From positions 2,542,001-2,606,000 of the forward strand of contig CM062381.1 of assembly GCA_031310005.1 (NCBI GenBank): DNA of 64,000 bases, in the 5' to 3' direction. This stretch comes from Dactylellina haptotyla (Eukaryota > Ascomycota > Orbiliomycetes > Orbiliales > Orbiliaceae). The position numbers and the translations under genes were made by a program. The notes below the pieces were generated by a model. It did not search any database and was not told the DNA's origin. It worked only from the letters and a program-made list of their open reading frames with translations. Shown here in pieces: positions 36,106 to 47,145 of this stretch (its first letter is position 1; every line of letters begins with the position of its first letter).

Positions 36106-37778
36106 ATGTTGAATCCAAAGTATTCCGCCCTCGCAGTGGCCCTTACTGTTGTGCTCATCACATTCCTCGCCTACGCATCTCAGCTCTTTGTATTGGAACT
36201 TGACACTCGCCAGTTCTATATCTTCAACACATTGGTCGGCTGCATTTGGATTACATATGCGAGATGTATGTTTACCGATCCCGGCAGCGTGCCTGATCGG
36301 TGGCAGCCGTCATGGCAGAAGCTGGATAATTTTGGTGATGGAGGGGATGGTGATGATGTTGCTGGTGGCAATGATGACGAGGAAGGGAGTAGCAGTGATG
36401 GGGACGATGATGCGAAAGATTCTGCTGTGAGGGAACAGGCGAAACCGGATAAGAATGGTAGGATTTGGAGTAATGCGGATTGCAGGTGGTGTAAGCGGTG
36501 TAAAAAGTGGAAACCCGCAAGGGCGCATCATTGCAAAACTTGTCAAAGGTGATTGCATTATCCGATCTGATTTTTGATTGTATAGGGATACCTGGGGAGA
36601 GAGAGAAAGAGAGCATGACTGACGGGACTGAACAGATGCATCCTCCTTATGGATCATCACTGTAGGTTTTCATCACCAGGGGCTTTTCTGACAGCCAGAA
36701 TACATTGATATTTTCTCATTGTGAGTACTAACTTTGGGTAAGGTCCTTGGACATTCAACTGCGTCGGGTATCGAACATGGCCGCATTTCATACGGTTCCT
36801 GTCATTTGTGATTGCATCATGCAGTTATCTCCAGAAGTTTCTATTTGTCAAGGCTTACGAAGTCTACCAGTCTCGAGATCTCCCTGCTGTAAGTGATCCG
36901 GGCGGCTGACGTTTTAACTGTGTGACATCGATGGCTGAGCGTTAAGATTTTAGTACCTTGGTCCCTCTCTCCAGCAATTAATGCTGCTTGGCATCTTACT
37001 GCTAGTTAACACTATTACTGATTTTGCTATCATAGTCTTGTGGATTAGAATTATATCTAATATTATAGAGGGCTATACTACAATCGAGTGGTGGGAGCAA
37101 GAGCGACACTCCTCTCTGGTGAGACGCAAGACGGTGCGTCGGCAAGCCTACCCGTTTGATATTGGGTTTTACGATAACCTCTGCCTATTTATGGATGGCG
37201 GAATTCTGGTATGGTGGTGCCCGTTCCTGCCGAATCGGAAGGTGGAAGAAGGTGTGCCGTTCGGCGGGGGGTTGAGATATGAAGTCAATGGGTTTGAGAA
37301 GTCGTGGTTGGCCTGGCCGCCACCAGATCCTGAGAAATTTGGGATCCAGGAACGGAGACATCAACAAAAAGAATTGGAGAACGGACCGTGGACGAGGGGA
37401 GAGTATGATGTTAGTGATGTCGCGGCGTTTCGGAGACGGCAAAGGGAGGATATGAAGAGATTCAAACGACAGGATGGTGACGATGAAAACGATTCTGATG
37501 ATGAAGCACAACGGATTGGAAGGGATGAGGATTTGCTAGACTCATATTTGGATACGGGCTACGGGAGCCTGGCTATGGCGGATAATTACTATGATGAAAG
37601 ACAGAGACAGGAACAAATCCAAAAGAAGTGGAGAAATGATGAGGGGGATACCCTGGCTGATTATGGAGTGGATGAAGATGCGGATATGTTGAATGATGAG
37701 GACAGTGTACCTCTTGCTGAATTACTGAGGCGGAGAAGAGAGCACGATTCTCTTCTGTCATCTTCAAAGTACTTGTAG
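36106..37778 (+). CDS. pfa4: DHHC palmitoyltransferase, Pfa4-like
   Basis: Four exons (36106-36548, 36636-36661, 36743-36888, 36954-37778) give 479 residues. Two N-terminal membrane segments and an acidic insert lead to the cysteine-rich domain CRWCKRCKKW..ARAHHCKTCQRC, then LLMDHHCPWTFNCVG with DHHC at residues 154-157. Two more helices follow, and then TTIEWWEQERH, the TTxE-type block that in Pfa4 proteins reads close to TTIE-x-WE-x-x-RH. The PHFIRFL block after the DHHC core also fits Pfa4 better than Pfa3, Akr1 or Swf1. Yeast Pfa4 is an ER enzyme that palmitoylates Chs3, whose homologue lies 764 bp upstream on the same strand. The second exon is only 26 nt and the DHHC cysteine codon is split by the following intron. 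The C-terminal 150 residues are acidic and extend beyond the yeast protein. Confidence 0.92.
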
Positions 37779-38015
37779 GCAAGGTTACAGAAGGAGGTTT
37801 TTGGTACTTGAATTATATGAAGAATTACAGAGATTCAACGTTGGCTTCTGGAGGGGAATAAATGAACGAATCGGGTCTGTTTGTGGTTTATGTTGAATTC
37901 ATGCCGTGGTGGACGTGACATGGCATGGCTAATTGTCACCCACCACACCTAGTACAATAAATCCCATCGAAATTGTCACATTGATATCGCAGCAGAGCGG
38001 CAGAAGTACACGGCA

Positions 38016-38827
38016 ATGTTTTCTTCATATCTTCGTCGAAAGGTGCCCTGGTCATCCGTCGTGATGGAACTTGGCAATTCAACCTTGCTAGGGTTGGAAG
38101 GTGAAGCTTCGAAGAGCGTCCTCTAAGTACAGATATCTTGTTAGTTAACCGCGAGGCTTTAAGCTACTAGAATCCCATCATCTTCCTCATGCATCTGTAC
38201 ACTTGCCGGCGGATAATGTCTGCTTCCTCTTTCTTACCGGTGAGGATTTTGCGACTAGCGAGCTTGAATCACAGGCTATTCAAAGGATCAAACTATGCGA
38301 GGGTCTGTCAAGAGCTCGAGGCATTGTTTTCCTGAGAGGCGGGGACAAAGGAGCTACCCACTCTGCGGTGCAAGCCATGTAAGTCTTGGGGGTGGTTATA
38401 CCATTACCGGACGAATCGCTGAACTTTGCACGATAGCCTCAACTATAGTTTTAGAGAATCTGATAGCCGGCCTTTTATGCTATTACTTTCAAAGGTCGAG
38501 GATCTAGTGCCCACCTTGGAAGCATTCTTGCAGGACTTCCGATCTCAAAAGGCTGCCCAGAAGGACCGAAAGAGCCAACTACAAAATGCGAGCATGCTAC
38601 GAAGTCTAAATCTCGTGGGAAAGGCGACTGCTCATACGTATATCAGCGAAAATAGTATGCACTCTAGTTCTATTGCCGTCTATCATTTAGTGATAACCGC
38701 TGATGTGAAAAATTTGTACAACAGTGGTGTATGGGCTATTGGAGGCGTTTCCATCAATGGCTTCTTATTCCGAGGCCTGCCTCCACAGCAACGCGAAGCA
38801 GCGACTCGTGAGAATATTATTGATTGA
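38016..38827 (+). CDS. Unidentified spliced gene, about 232 residues
   Basis: I do not recognise this protein. Three exons (38016-38100, 38156-38378, 38437-38827) join with preserved frame. The introns are 55 and 58 nt, typical here, with GTGAAG and GTAAGT donors and branch-like GTTAAC and GCTGAAC near their 3' ends. The predicted protein starts MFSSYLRRKVPWSS and carries VCFLFLTGEDFATSELESQ, RARGIVFLRGGDKG and PFMLLLSKVEDLVPTLEAF, which look like alternating beta strands and helices of a small alpha/beta domain. No signal peptide or membrane helix is seen. The end is uncertain: an extra intron near 38800 could link to EIDSLVEFWHH, which is open in another frame at 38859-38895. It could also be a decayed gene. 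Confidence 0.5.
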
Positions 38828-38899
38828 CGAATACGAAGGGAACGGCGGGAGGGAGATTGATTCTCTGGTGGAATTCTGGCATCACAACCATGCCTAGTA

Positions 38900-39554
38900 G
38901 GGAGGCTTTATCCTGTCATTTCTATAATAAACGACTTTTCTCTGTACCTGGCTACCTTCCTAGCCGTAGCCAACCCCTGTCGTATGCCGGCCTGGATCTT
39001 GGCTGCGAAATGATTGGGTGTGGGTTGTCGTATTGCAAAATCCAACACACCTGCCTGCCGCGAAAATCGGCTTTTCAGTGTAGATAAGCTCTTATTCCTG
39101 GCCCCAAATATATAATGGCCAGCGGGGGGGGACTTTGAGATACTGGCGTTAGGCAAAGAAATACGATTACCATCTCCCAGCTAAGCTAAAATGTTGGATT
39201 TGTCTGGCCGGATTGTGGGAATTGGAATGCTAACTCCCAGCTGAAACCGCCAGCGGATCCGTTTGCCCAGCCAAAAATTTCCAGCTTTGGTAAATTCGGA
39301 CGACATGTCATCTCTCCTCAGGGAGTCGGAAGGAGAGTGCTCGACTCAGCTCCCCTCCGAGTACCCCGTTCGCCCCCGTCTGGGGTGTTCTGTATACCGC
39401 TTGTCCTCTGCTGTTGGCATCTCATAAGGTACAGTCAGTGTATCCGATATATTCGATATATCGATATATATTCGAAGTCAAGGTGCCGGACAACCCCCCA
39501 TTCCTGCTGTGGGCCCGGGGAGGAGCACACCCACACACCCCCAGCGCCATCATC
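38900..39554. other. Intergenic region before the SAS4-like gene
   Basis: No gene recognised. A short GATAT-rich stretch (about 39440-39475, repeats of ATATTCGATATATCG type) lies about 90 bp upstream of the next start codon. Confidence 0.4.
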
Positions 39555-41524
39555 ATGTTCGAGCAGATCCTCATACGGTTCCGGGGGGGGCCGATATCGA
39601 GTAATAAGGATGAGGATGATGAGAGCGACGATAACTCCTCGTCGGACACTGCTACCACTCCCTCGGCTTCCGATGGAGTTGTTGGGAGGGACACGCTGCA
39701 GCTGCCTCTGCCACGCTCGACGGTAGCCTACCAACTTTCCCCGTCGCCGTCGCTGGGACGCTCCCCTTCGCCCTCTGCTTCTACTTATGCTGCTTCTCTC
39801 TCCTCCGCCTCCCCTTCTCCCTCCTCCCCTTCTTCCTCCACCAGCCTTCGTTCCGAGTCACCCCGTCGTTCGTTGCAACGACATCTCATCACACCAAACC
39901 AGTCATCCTCATCAATAACAATTTCCGGGGCTGAGATGCCCAAGAAACGAACAACCAGGAAGAACAAGAAGGCGGCGCCGACGGAGCAACCGGCTCCAAG
40001 GCAGGGGAGGGCAACGGCCCCCCCGCCACGGACAGAAGAACGGGGAGGGGAGGGGAGAGGGCAGAAGCGGAAAGCTTCTGAGATGGCGGCCGCCCAGCAG
40101 AGTGCTGGGCCTCAGGTGGGGGAGCAGCCCCCGCCTGAGAAGAGAGTGACGCGGGCCGCGAAGAAGAGGGAGGAGGTGGTGGTGGTGGTGGAAGGGGGGC
40201 TCCAGACGAGGTCTGGCCGCCGATTGGCCGTTGCGGAAGGTGAGCACATCACGAGTAGTAGCAGTCCGAGCGAGAGAGCAAGTTCTTTGAGCAAGCGCAA
40301 AAGCCCATTCCTGGAGCCGCCAGAGCATCCTCTAAAGAGACCGGCGTCTCGACGGAGCGTTCGCTCTGTGCACGACGAAGACGACCGGGATACCATCTCT
40401 GGAGAAGACAGCGACGACAATGTCGGCAATGTCGACGATGACGACGAAGACGATGATGATGACGATGATGAAGCCGAGGGCACCGACCATTTTGATACTG
40501 ACAGGCAGCATGTTGTGATCGTAGGCAACGTTGCGGGGGAGAAGGGGCGGCAGAGGCGGAAGCCTGCTGCGCGCTCTAGCGCCAAAGAGAAAGGCGCCGA
40601 TGGTGGCAGCGGCGACCACCATCGTAAGATGGACGACGACGCCGCAGATACCGGCAAGCGGAAGTTGCACCCGCTCCTGCGCCCGGGACCTGATAATGTC
40701 GCGTTCCCGTGGTGGCACAACGATGACTGGTTGGCCGAGGAGAGCCCGGCGAAGAAGAAGAGTAAGCTGCACCCCCATTATCACTCAGCAACGTTTCGAG
40801 TTTGAGCCAGTGCTGACATTTATTTGAAGGGCGCTTGGACGCCGCCACCGAGATCATCATAATCTCGAGTGATGACGAGGGCGAGGAGGACGAGCCTCGC
40901 AAGCTCAGGTCTGCCACTCGTGGCAACCAGACCGTCGAGAAGCCTGTGGCCTCTCTCCCAAAGTTTTCCCTTGCAGAGAAGAACCCTGCAATCTACAAAA
41001 AGGTCACGATGGAGAGATTCGAATATCCCGATGAGATCAAGAATGCCGCAGTAGCGCCGGATCGTCTCACTGACCGCTACTACCTTGATGCACACGAGAT
41101 CAAGCGTGCCCAGGAGAAGGCCGACCATAAGAAGGAGCTCGAGAAAGAGCAGAAAAACTTCAACCGCTACAAGCAGCTTCTCGAACAGCTTGAAGCCGTT
41201 GACGGCGATGAATGGATGGACATTCTTGGTGTTGAAAAGCCGGAAACTCAGAAAGAGGTGACAAAACTTCTCAGAAAGAGAGACCGACTGATGGACGAGC
41301 TGAAGGCCGCTAGACGTCGATATCCTATTTACAAAGCCGAAAGAGAGGCTATCGATAAAAAAGAGTATGACCCAACTTTTGCAGGTTGGCTCAGAAGAAA
41401 CAACAAACAGCCTCTCAACCTCACTGGCCGCAGGATTGAGCAGGAATACTGGGATTCCTATGGTGGAATGAATGCGGATGAGGATGAGGATGAGGATGAG
41501 GATGATGATGATGATGATCAATAA
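39555..41524 (+). CDS. Acidic nuclear-type protein with SAS4-like domain
   Basis: Two exons (39555-40761 and 40830-41524) give 633 residues. The first 400 residues are low-complexity: Ser-rich, then Lys/Arg-rich stretches (KKRTTRKNKKAAPTE, KRVTRAAKKREE) that could serve as nuclear signals, and an Asp-rich run. Exon 2 has a compact conserved-looking part: helix with KKELEKEQKNFNRYKQLLEQLE, then DEWMDILGVEKP, then KRDRLMDELKAARRRYPIYKAERE. The DW/EW-x-x-(I/V)-(L/M)-G block followed by a basic helix resembles the SAS4 domain of fungal SAS-complex subunits (histone H4 acetylation and silencing). It ends in a run of Asp/Glu (positions 41480-41518 are GATGAG/GATGAT repeats). I am fairly sure it is a real gene; the SAS4 link is tentative. 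Confidence 0.72.
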
Positions 41525-42437
41525 TATGATCCCGCCGATTTGAGACGTACCCTCCCCATTCAGCCCTTTTTTTATTCTTTCTTTATTTTATTCCGCCCTC
41601 TTACTTTCGCTCCGATGGCGAGTGCCTCTTTTTTCTCTTACAATTTTACGCACGGAATTATGATTTTATCTTACGACGAGGAGAGAAACAGCCTCTTTTC
41701 ATATATGTGAGAAGTGAGGAACTGTATTTTATATTTGGGAGATGCGAGAGGTATCATTTGTACATTCTACGGACTACGAGAAGGCGTTCGGCATGCATTG
41801 TCAATTCTGTATTATTAGATATTCTTCTTTTTTTTAGTATTAATTTATAATAAGCGGCCTCCCCGTTCGTAAGGAGGCGCTTTATTGTCGTGAATTACGA
41901 ATCTGCTACGCACAACCATTAGATGTGCAGCAGATGCGGCCTAATCCATTCAAACAGTTCCCCGTGTACGACGTAATAACCATAGCTTCTAACTGTTGCT
42001 TTGGGGCTGATGACTAAGTGCGAAAAGGGTTGACGGGCTTATTATATCACCGGAGTACTTGGGTACCCTTAGATCGCGGGAAGGTTATTTGGAAACCCCG
42101 AGTCCATGTTGAAAGCAAGCGGCTTGCATAATTCCAACAATACCCAGGAGGACAACACACAAAGCAGAGCTCAACACCGCAATCCATCTTTCCACGTTTC
42201 AACAGGCTTTACGGAAATATAATAGAAATATCATGCGAATAAAAACCAGCAATATAGTTTTGAGTTCGTAACTGCTGCTTTTACCTTGATATGGCTAGTT
42301 TTCGTGTATAGAGAACAAATTAGTCCTCAGGATTTTGAGGAAAGTAATGGGGCAGCTTCCAAAACTGGAAGCTGTTGGGCAAACATTCTGTCGAAAAAGA
42401 AAGTTTCAGGCTTGGAAAGTGCCAAATGCAAAAAATA
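41525..42437. other. Intergenic region before tRNA-Glu
   Basis: No protein gene seen. T-rich 3' sequence follows the SAS4-like gene. A short GC-rich inverted pair (GCGGCCTCC near 41854 and GGAGGCGC near 41873) could form a stem. Downstream of the tRNA on its strand, no clear long T terminator is visible apart from an A-run (42430-42435) that reads as T on the minus strand. Confidence 0.35.
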
Positions 42438-42539
42438 TTCCGACACCGGGAATCGAACCCGGGGCTGCTCGGGATCTTCAATCGAATCTTACAAGATCGA
42501 ATTGAAAGCGAGCGATGTTAGCCACTACACCATATCGGA
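42438..42539 (-). tRNA. trnE-UUC: tRNA-Glu (anticodon TTC) with 30-nt intron
   Basis: Minus-strand cloverleaf. The acceptor stem pairs TCCGATA with TGTCGGA (one G-T pair), followed by discriminator A. The D arm contains GTGTAGTGGCTAACAT, the anticodon stem is GCTCG/CGAGC, the anticodon loop reads CTTTCA then C, and the T arm is CCGGG-TTCGATT-CCCGG. Anticodon positions 34-36 read TTC, for glutamate. An intron of about 30 nt (42473-42502) sits one base 3' of the anticodon, the canonical place. The mature tRNA would be 72 nt before CCA addition. An A-box-like and a B-box-like (GGTTCGATTCC) promoter element are inside the gene. An A-run just beyond the 3' end (T-run on the transcribed strand) may end transcription by Pol III. 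Confidence 0.95.
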
Positions 42540-42961
42540 TGTTCTTGGATAAATATACAAAGAATCATATAACATTATAACACAACTTTAATTTCTCGCC
42601 TTTATTGGAGTGATAAGAGCTTGTTGGTGGCGGCGAGAGTTTGTAATGGTTGAAGCAAACGAAATGGTGAGAGTTTAGGTGACTAAATCGAACCGAAAGA
42701 CTGAAGATGAAATAACGGACCCTCAGAAATCATTTTGCTAAGGAAGCGGCGGCGGTACTATTACTCTCGGGAAAATCTAGCATTTTTAATTTTCATTATC
42801 GATAATTATCTCGCAATTGGTAGACAGATATATATGGGAGATTATAGATGGTATGTATTCGCATCAAAAAAATGACTAAAAGCTTAACTAACAGGACATT
42901 AGAATAAATCAGAAAGATGCCACGGTCCATGAAAGCATTGATATTTCCTGTAATATCAGTT
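42540..42961. other. Spacer between tRNA-Glu and the permease gene
   Basis: 420 bp, AT-rich, no gene seen. Holds the upstream side of the tRNA gene and the 3' UTR of the permease gene, both on the minus strand. Confidence 0.4.
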
Positions 42962-45072
42962 TCAAACCTCCTTCTCGTTGTAAATACCAGCGGTTTTCTC
43001 GACTGGGGCTTCCTCATCAGATGCAACGACCTCCCCGATTTGTGGGGGAAGCACTGGAGCATCCAATAGACTGGGAGCGTGAGGAGAAACATAGATGTTA
43101 ATCACATAGTGAACCAAGAATGAGACGGAGAAACCGAAGAGCCAGGCGAAAGTGTCTATGATACATGTTAGTTTGGGTTTAATTAACGAGAAGTCCAAAG
43201 AGTTAACTTACAAATCTTCCAAGCACCAGCGACATTGAGGGAGTAGTGAATGGACTTAGCAAAGCCAGGGACACTACGAGGACAAGTTATGTTAGCCTTC
43301 CACAGCAAGAGCTTATTTAATATATAGATCACTTACGTTGGAACGAAACCAACAAAGAAGCTGGTCCACGCTCTCCAGTTAATACCGTGGGTGTAGTAGT
43401 AAATGCCGTCGCCCTTGTACATTTCCCGGATGTCAAATCGTTGTTTTTTAATGACCCAATAGTCACAGACGATAACACCAGCAAGAGGACCCATCATGCA
43501 AGAGTAACCGCTGAGGAAAGCGAGAAGTCCAGCAGCATTTTTGATGATCAACCATGGCTGACAGACAACACAGAAGATACCAGCAAGAAGTGTAGCGCGG
43601 AAGATGTTGATGTATTTTGGAGAAAGGCCAGAGATATCGTTGGAGAATGGGAATGTTCCGGCTGTAATGAGATTGGAAGTTAGCAAAACTTATGCATGCA
43701 TAAGAGAACCGGACCTACTACTTACCAGCGATTTGGTTTCCGATTGTAGCCAAGATGAAACTGAGTCCGGTGAAGAATTTTGCGGCACGGCTGTCAAACT
43801 TGGCAATAATGGCAGGCATGTACCATTGGAATTCACCGTGAAGTTGTTGGTGGGCGGAAGTGACGAAAATTGGAGTTAAAGAGCCGAGGGTACCGATAAT
43901 AGGGAGAGCGAAAAATTGGTTATAGCCGGCAAGATTGTTCTTCGAGAATCGACCAAAATCGGGCATGTTGACAGCCATGGAACTGAACAAACCGATGATA
44001 ACATTCAACCCGGTTAGAGCGCTATACGCAGTGTTCATATATTCACTGGTAATATGGGTTGGTCCCTTAACCAAGGGACCGCCACCCTTGGTAACAATAG
44101 CGCCCCACAGGAACAGTGCAAGGAAAGTTGGTGGCACAACGACAGCTTTGATAAGGAAGAGAATCCTCAACTTTTCGATGCGCATAAGGGATAGAATTGT
44201 CTGAACGATCCAGTACAAGAAGAAGCAGAGCATTCCTGCAGAATCAATGCCAACTGAGTCTGGGAGGTGATTTGGAAAGTTTGCAAAACTGGGCCAGATC
44301 GCTGTTATACAATTTCTAAGGAAATCTGCGGCTTGTACACTTTTCGTTTTGTGAGTATTTTGGTTTTTGGTAATGTTTTTGGTTGTTATTATCTTGTGGT
44401 ACTCACCAGAGAATAGCAGTCCACATGAGGGCAACGAATCCACGGAGCAAGATGGCGGGCATAGAACCATACATGCCGAAGATACCTCGAACTACGACTG
44501 GATATGGGATCGAGCTAGAAATCTGTTAGGGAGTTTTTATGTAGAGTTTTGTAGTTTGAGACGTACTATCGGGCACCGATTTTCCCCGTGAGCGTGATAA
44601 CGACTGAACAGATCAAGAATCCACAGAATACAATTGGTAAAGTCGACCTTATTCTTGTTAGAAATGTTCACGGTAGGAGATGTATTTTTGTAGGATGGCA
44701 TACTTCGCTGTGAAACCTAGCGACATCACAACTGAGACTGTGGACGCTAGCTGAATACCAAAGTCAGATTTGAGAAGCCACGAAAAGTTCCTGTTTCTGT
44801 CTACTTACTGGAGGGGCAAGCATGTCGGACGTCCAGTATGCCCAATAGTCACCAGCACCCCATGTTCGTTTCTCTGGTGGGACTGGATCCAAGTCTAATC
44901 ACAAGTTAGCTAGATGCTCGATTGCGAACATTGCTGAAGACTTACCAGGGTTACTCCAACGCTCATTGCCGTAAGAACCTGGGTTTTTTGGAACCTCGAG
45001 GTGTAAATGTGGCTCGACCCTGGCCTTAATGCTGGCCGGAGTGGGCAGTGACGGCAAGGATAGAGAGACCAT
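42962..45072 (-). CDS. NCS1-family nucleobase/allantoin permease
   Basis: Nine exons on the minus strand: 45072-44946, 44894-44809, 44750-44704, 44647-44567, 44514-44407, 44339-43726, 43661-43337, 43273-43212 and 43155-42962. All junctions keep frame, giving 547 residues. The block NPDLDPVPPEKRTWGAGDYW, AYWTSDMLAPP, many hydrophobic helices, TAIWPSF, and the late SGYSCMMGPLAGVIVCDYW with RFDIREMY are hallmarks of nucleobase:cation symporter-1 proteins (Fur/Dal4 branch: uracil, allantoin, uridine, nicotinamide riboside or thiamine uptake). The substrate cannot be told from sequence alone. The tail contains NEKEV and several acidic/Lys residues that could be ubiquitylation targets. The gene is divergent from the isochorismatase/amidase fusion gene, 2.07 kb apart, suggesting shared control of uptake and breakdown. 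Confidence 0.93.
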
Positions 45073-47145
45073 GTTGGGCTTTGTCCTTTACTCAAAGGTA
45101 AGACTACAGAAACCCTAGGGATAGAAGAAAGAACTGAGGTTGATGCTGAATAGGCAAGTTTACCAGGGCGAGGTGTAACCTGGATTTATACTCGAATCCT
45201 CACCCTCCCACGCATCGTAGTCTTGTACCGACCCAGCTCCGAAGTGGAGCCGTTAGATCCACTCGCGCGACTCAACTCGCGTGTATTGCATGCCGTCCTG
45301 CAGGCGAAAAAGTTTTGCCCTAAAGATACAGCATGAAGTTGTACTTTGGGCCCATGATCGTCTCGTCTGGACCAAACATTCGGATTTATTCCAGGGATTA
45401 ATCGGCTCTGCGATGCAGGGTGCATGTGCATCTCAAGTTTTCGGGATCCAGAAAGATAACGGACATGCACCTAGCCTGTCTGCGCCTGAGGGCAGTCTGT
45501 CACACAGACCGCAGGCAAACCCCCGCCTCATAATTCTTACCACTCGAATAAGGTTGCCAGTTCGCAACTAAGGCGACAGGGGTTCAGTCGTGCTTCTTTA
45601 GTTCTGCCCTGTGGCCCGCCGGCGGATGGTAGTAACAAAACACGATTGGGAAGAAGTTAAATGCATTGGAGGTGATAGTCGAAATGCAAGCATGTGCATG
45701 AGAGATCTCCATTCGATCTTACTCGGAAGTGAACCCCAAATATCGCAATTTTGCAAACGGCGACCCTAAGGAACTTATAATGCCCCTATATGTGACTATC
45801 TAGAGGGTCAAAGTCGCGATTTCAAAGCAAACCTTCTTTCTAGGCTTGGATATATCTGCCTCAAGTAGCATCTGTAACCAAGGAGTGACATCATCAGATA
45901 TCTCAAATCTCAACTTTCATCGAGATTCAAGTGCAAGCAAGCTCCATGCCTGCTACGTGTATTTACGCGAGGTCGAAGGTGGAGTCCGCATTGCACACGG
46001 TCTGTTCGCGCGGGATGGATATTATTATTTGACTAAAGCCATTCCTAATGCGACTTCAGCCTCTCTTTTGTGTTGCGCACATGTCCCACAGCGTGGGATG
46101 TGTTGGGTTTTGGGACGTTTGGTGCAGTGGCCGTCGGGCGCCGCGGCGAGTTGGACTGCGGTCCCGCCGGCGGTATCTCACGATGTCTGCTGGGCGGGCG
46201 CGGGTCCAGGATGGGGCAGACCCACACTTTCCTATCGTCTATCGTTGAACCTCGCTTCGGACGCTGAGTTCCATCCATTCACCTTTCAAGGCCTCGAACG
46301 CCACCAGCGGCATCATGTGAGCCAGGGTGGCCGGTTTAACATGCAGCATGAGAGCGCGAAGGCAGTTAGACCGACGGCCTAGAAACGATCTGGACGGGGC
46401 CACCCCGGTTTGAAGATAGCGACCTTGCGAGCCGTTCGAGCGGCCACACTTGAGCTTCACGCGGTGCAATGCATGCCGGAGGGTAAGGACGGTCTTTGAT
46501 AGGTCTTCGCGATAGCCAAGTCCTGAAGGAGAACCCTTTGCCTTTGCCTTTGCCGTTCAGCTGGTGCGACTGGCCGAACCAGGACCCGCCGCCCCCAGTG
46601 AGATACCTGCAGGTTGGTTTTGATATCAAAGTATCACATAGGAAGCATCTGGTTCGAATTCTGACCGTTACCAAAGAAGCTAAGCTCAGCAGTGCCCCAC
46701 CTTCTGGAACTGTCATACTCAACTTGGTGCGGGGATCGGCCCATTTATCTTAAAAAGATCACGTAAAATTGTTACTCAGTTTTAGAAAGCTTCTTGTAGC
46801 CGCACTAGTTCTCCGCTGATATCTTGTACCTGTATCGGGTTCCCGCGATTAGATGTGCAAGGTGCGCTAAAACGTTACGACTAGGTATTGTCCTTGTCCC
46901 TGCTTTCACATTGACATCGGAACTAGATCGCAACTGCATAGCTCGAATGGCTCTTTGATGATCCTTTTCTTGGACTTCCGAAATCAGGCCACTGGACCGC
47001 ATATATATAGAGCATCTGATTCCCTTTCAATACTGGGGTAGAATTCTGTGATAAACTTCAACCTCTTCGTTTAGAGACCCTTAATCTTGTAGAGCCGATA
47101 GTCGACACGTACCCAATTCGTGTGCTTTTTGCAGCATCATCCAAA
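45073..47145. promoter_or_regulatory. Divergent promoter region, permease / fusion enzyme, with GATA-type sites
   Basis: The 2.07 kb between the two start codons contain no gene I trust. I count at least 11 HGATAR-type sequences on either strand, at 45454, 45673, 45796, 46232, 46239, 46414, 46497, 46510, 46745, 47049 and 47096. About six would be expected by chance at equal base frequencies. Nitrogen-regulatory GATA factors (AreA/Nit2 family) bind such sites. The part 46075-46230 is clearly more GC-rich than its surroundings. Whether the sites act is inference. Confidence 0.45.

Noticed and set aside
40820-41521. 233-codon minus-strand frame rich in Ile
   Set aside because: It is antisense to exon 2 of the SAS4-like gene and its Ile run is the complement of the GAT repeats.
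41854-41882. Short GC-rich inverted pair read as a terminator
   Set aside because: Intrinsic hairpin terminators are not used by fungal Pol II, so the pair is not called as one.
45846-46382. 178-codon open frame between the permease and the fusion enzyme
   Set aside because: The frame has no ATG at its start, no family resemblance, odd composition from the GC-rich island, and overlapping open frames on the other strand.
46640-46690. B-box-like GGTTCGAATTC suggesting a second tRNA
   Set aside because: The flanking bases do not pair into a T stem and no A box, anticodon stem or acceptor stem could be built.
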